From Bowdeniella nasicola (GTDB lineage Bacteria; Actinomycetota; Actinomycetes; Actinomycetales; Actinomycetaceae): 64,000 bases of DNA. The notes beneath the pieces were generated by a model. It made no database searches and was not told the origin of the DNA. It saw only the letters and a program-made list of their open reading frames with translations. A program made the translations under genes and the position numbers. Positions 63,606 through 64,000 of this stretch are shown here, in pieces. The stretch lies in the NCBI RefSeq assembly GCF_900107735.1, contig NZ_FNQV01000001.1, forward strand, positions 203,034 to 267,033, read 5' to 3'. Within the stretch, counting starts at the first letter, position 1. Each line of letters starts with the position of its first letter.

Positions 63606-64000
63606 ATGGAACTGAAGTCACTGTTCGAGGCGGCTGGTCTTGATGTGCCCGCCCGTCATCCTGCTGCTGGTAGCGCTCCGGTCGTTTCGGAGGGCTTGTT
63701 GAATCTGGGGATCGGGATCCTTGCCGCGGCGGTGGAGAATGGTGTTGATCTGCCTGAGGCGCTGCATAAGTTGATTGCGGCCCGCAACATCGAACGCGCC
63801 TACAACGCCGTCACCACCTTACGGACGCAGATTATTGCTGCAGCCGACCGGGCTGGTGCGGCCGAGATCGATGGCTTATCCATGGCAGACGTCATCGCTG
63901 AAGAACGCCGGATACCGAAGAATGCTGCCACGAGCGAGATCCGTACCGCCCGTTCTCAGGCTGAGTTCCCGAACGTGTTGAAAGCCGCCGCAGCATCCCG
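63606..64000 (+). CDS. DUF222-family protein, N-terminal part
   Basis: The first 131 codons of a DUF222 protein, cut by the window edge. It starts MELKSLFEAAGLDVPARHPA and carries IAEERRIPKNAATSEIRTAR, which lines up with QHRIPSKKAQNIVLGARDIA of the disrupted gene at 5471-6839, so the two are paralogues. A C-terminal HNH domain is expected beyond the window. GGAGGGAGG precedes ATG 63606 at proper spacing. Confidence 0.85.
   Translation, partial: MELKSLFEAAGLDVPARHPAAGSAPVVSEGLLNLGIGILAAAVENGVDLPEALHKLIAARNIERAYNAVTTLRTQIIAAADRAGAAEIDGLSMADVIAEERRIPKNAATSEIRTARSQAEFPNVLKAAAAS

Overview
GC-rich chromosomal DNA of an actinomycete. The family signatures are NucS in place of MutS/MutL, the GlgE alpha-glucan pathway, WhiB7, UvrD2 with an HRDC domain, a DivIVA-type coiled-coil protein, UPF0182 and PPA1309 family proteins, and DUF222-HNH genes. 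Gene style and content suggest an Actinomycetaceae-like organism, but the species cannot be fixed from the sequence alone. No rRNA, CRISPR array, prophage or insertion sequence was seen. The only tRNA is an initiator tRNA.

Layout. 1-2.8 kb: 3' end of the ATP synthase operon (atpD end, short atpC, terminator), nucS, nagA. 2.8-9.4 kb: sugar genes (GH1 beta-glucosidase, GH4 glycosidase, PfkB kinase), with a small Cys/His protein, an alpha/beta hydrolase and a frameshifted DUF222-HNH gene. 9.35-14.55 kb: glpD-glpF-glpK operon divergent from a SorC-type regulator. 14.55-19.5 kb: DivIVA-like coiled-coil pair, then an envelope protein-lipoprotein-thioredoxin/TPR operon. 19.5-26.9 kb: glgE-treS-mak::glgB, a complete GlgE pathway in which maltokinase and branching enzyme form one open frame. 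27-30.2 kb: Trk/Ktr potassium uptake pair and an MFS transporter. 30.3-33.7 kb: glgX-trpS. 33.7-38.5 kb: etfB-etfA-cysteine desulfurase-mnmA-nudC, tightly overlapped. 38.6-56.4 kb: a block whose order (nudC, uvrD2, whiB7, cyclodehydratase-like gene, DUF2342-type gene, PDZ/Lon-like protease, PPA1309, UPF0182) recalls the Rv3192-Rv3199c region of mycobacteria, interrupted by an M20 peptidase-AbgT module and by a copper nitrite reductase module (regulator, NnrS-like protein, NirK fused to a membrane domain). 56.5-59.6 kb: radical SAM/SPASM protein, tRNA-fMet, a small membrane protein, an acetyltransferase and a DUF1287 protein. 59.7-63.4 kb: ABC exporter plus two-component system operon. 63.6 kb to the end: start of a second DUF222 gene.

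How the genes work together. Trehalose (TreS), maltose-1-phosphate (Mak), linear glucan (GlgE), branching (GlgB) and debranching (GlgX) form a full alpha-glucan cycle. GlpF/GlpK/GlpD give glycerol catabolism. A cysteine desulfurase next to MnmA supplies sulfur for tRNA thiolation. The nitrite reductase cluster suggests nitrite or NO metabolism under a cysteine-rich regulator.

Regulatory style. Many genes have a -10 element of the form TAnnnT ending 6-7 nt before the start codon, with no usable ribosome binding site, so they are probably leaderless. The whiB7 gene has the opposite arrangement: a long leader with an upstream reading frame whose stop codon lies inside a stem-loop, as expected for ribosome-sensing attenuation. 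Convergent genes repeatedly end on a shared CTAG.
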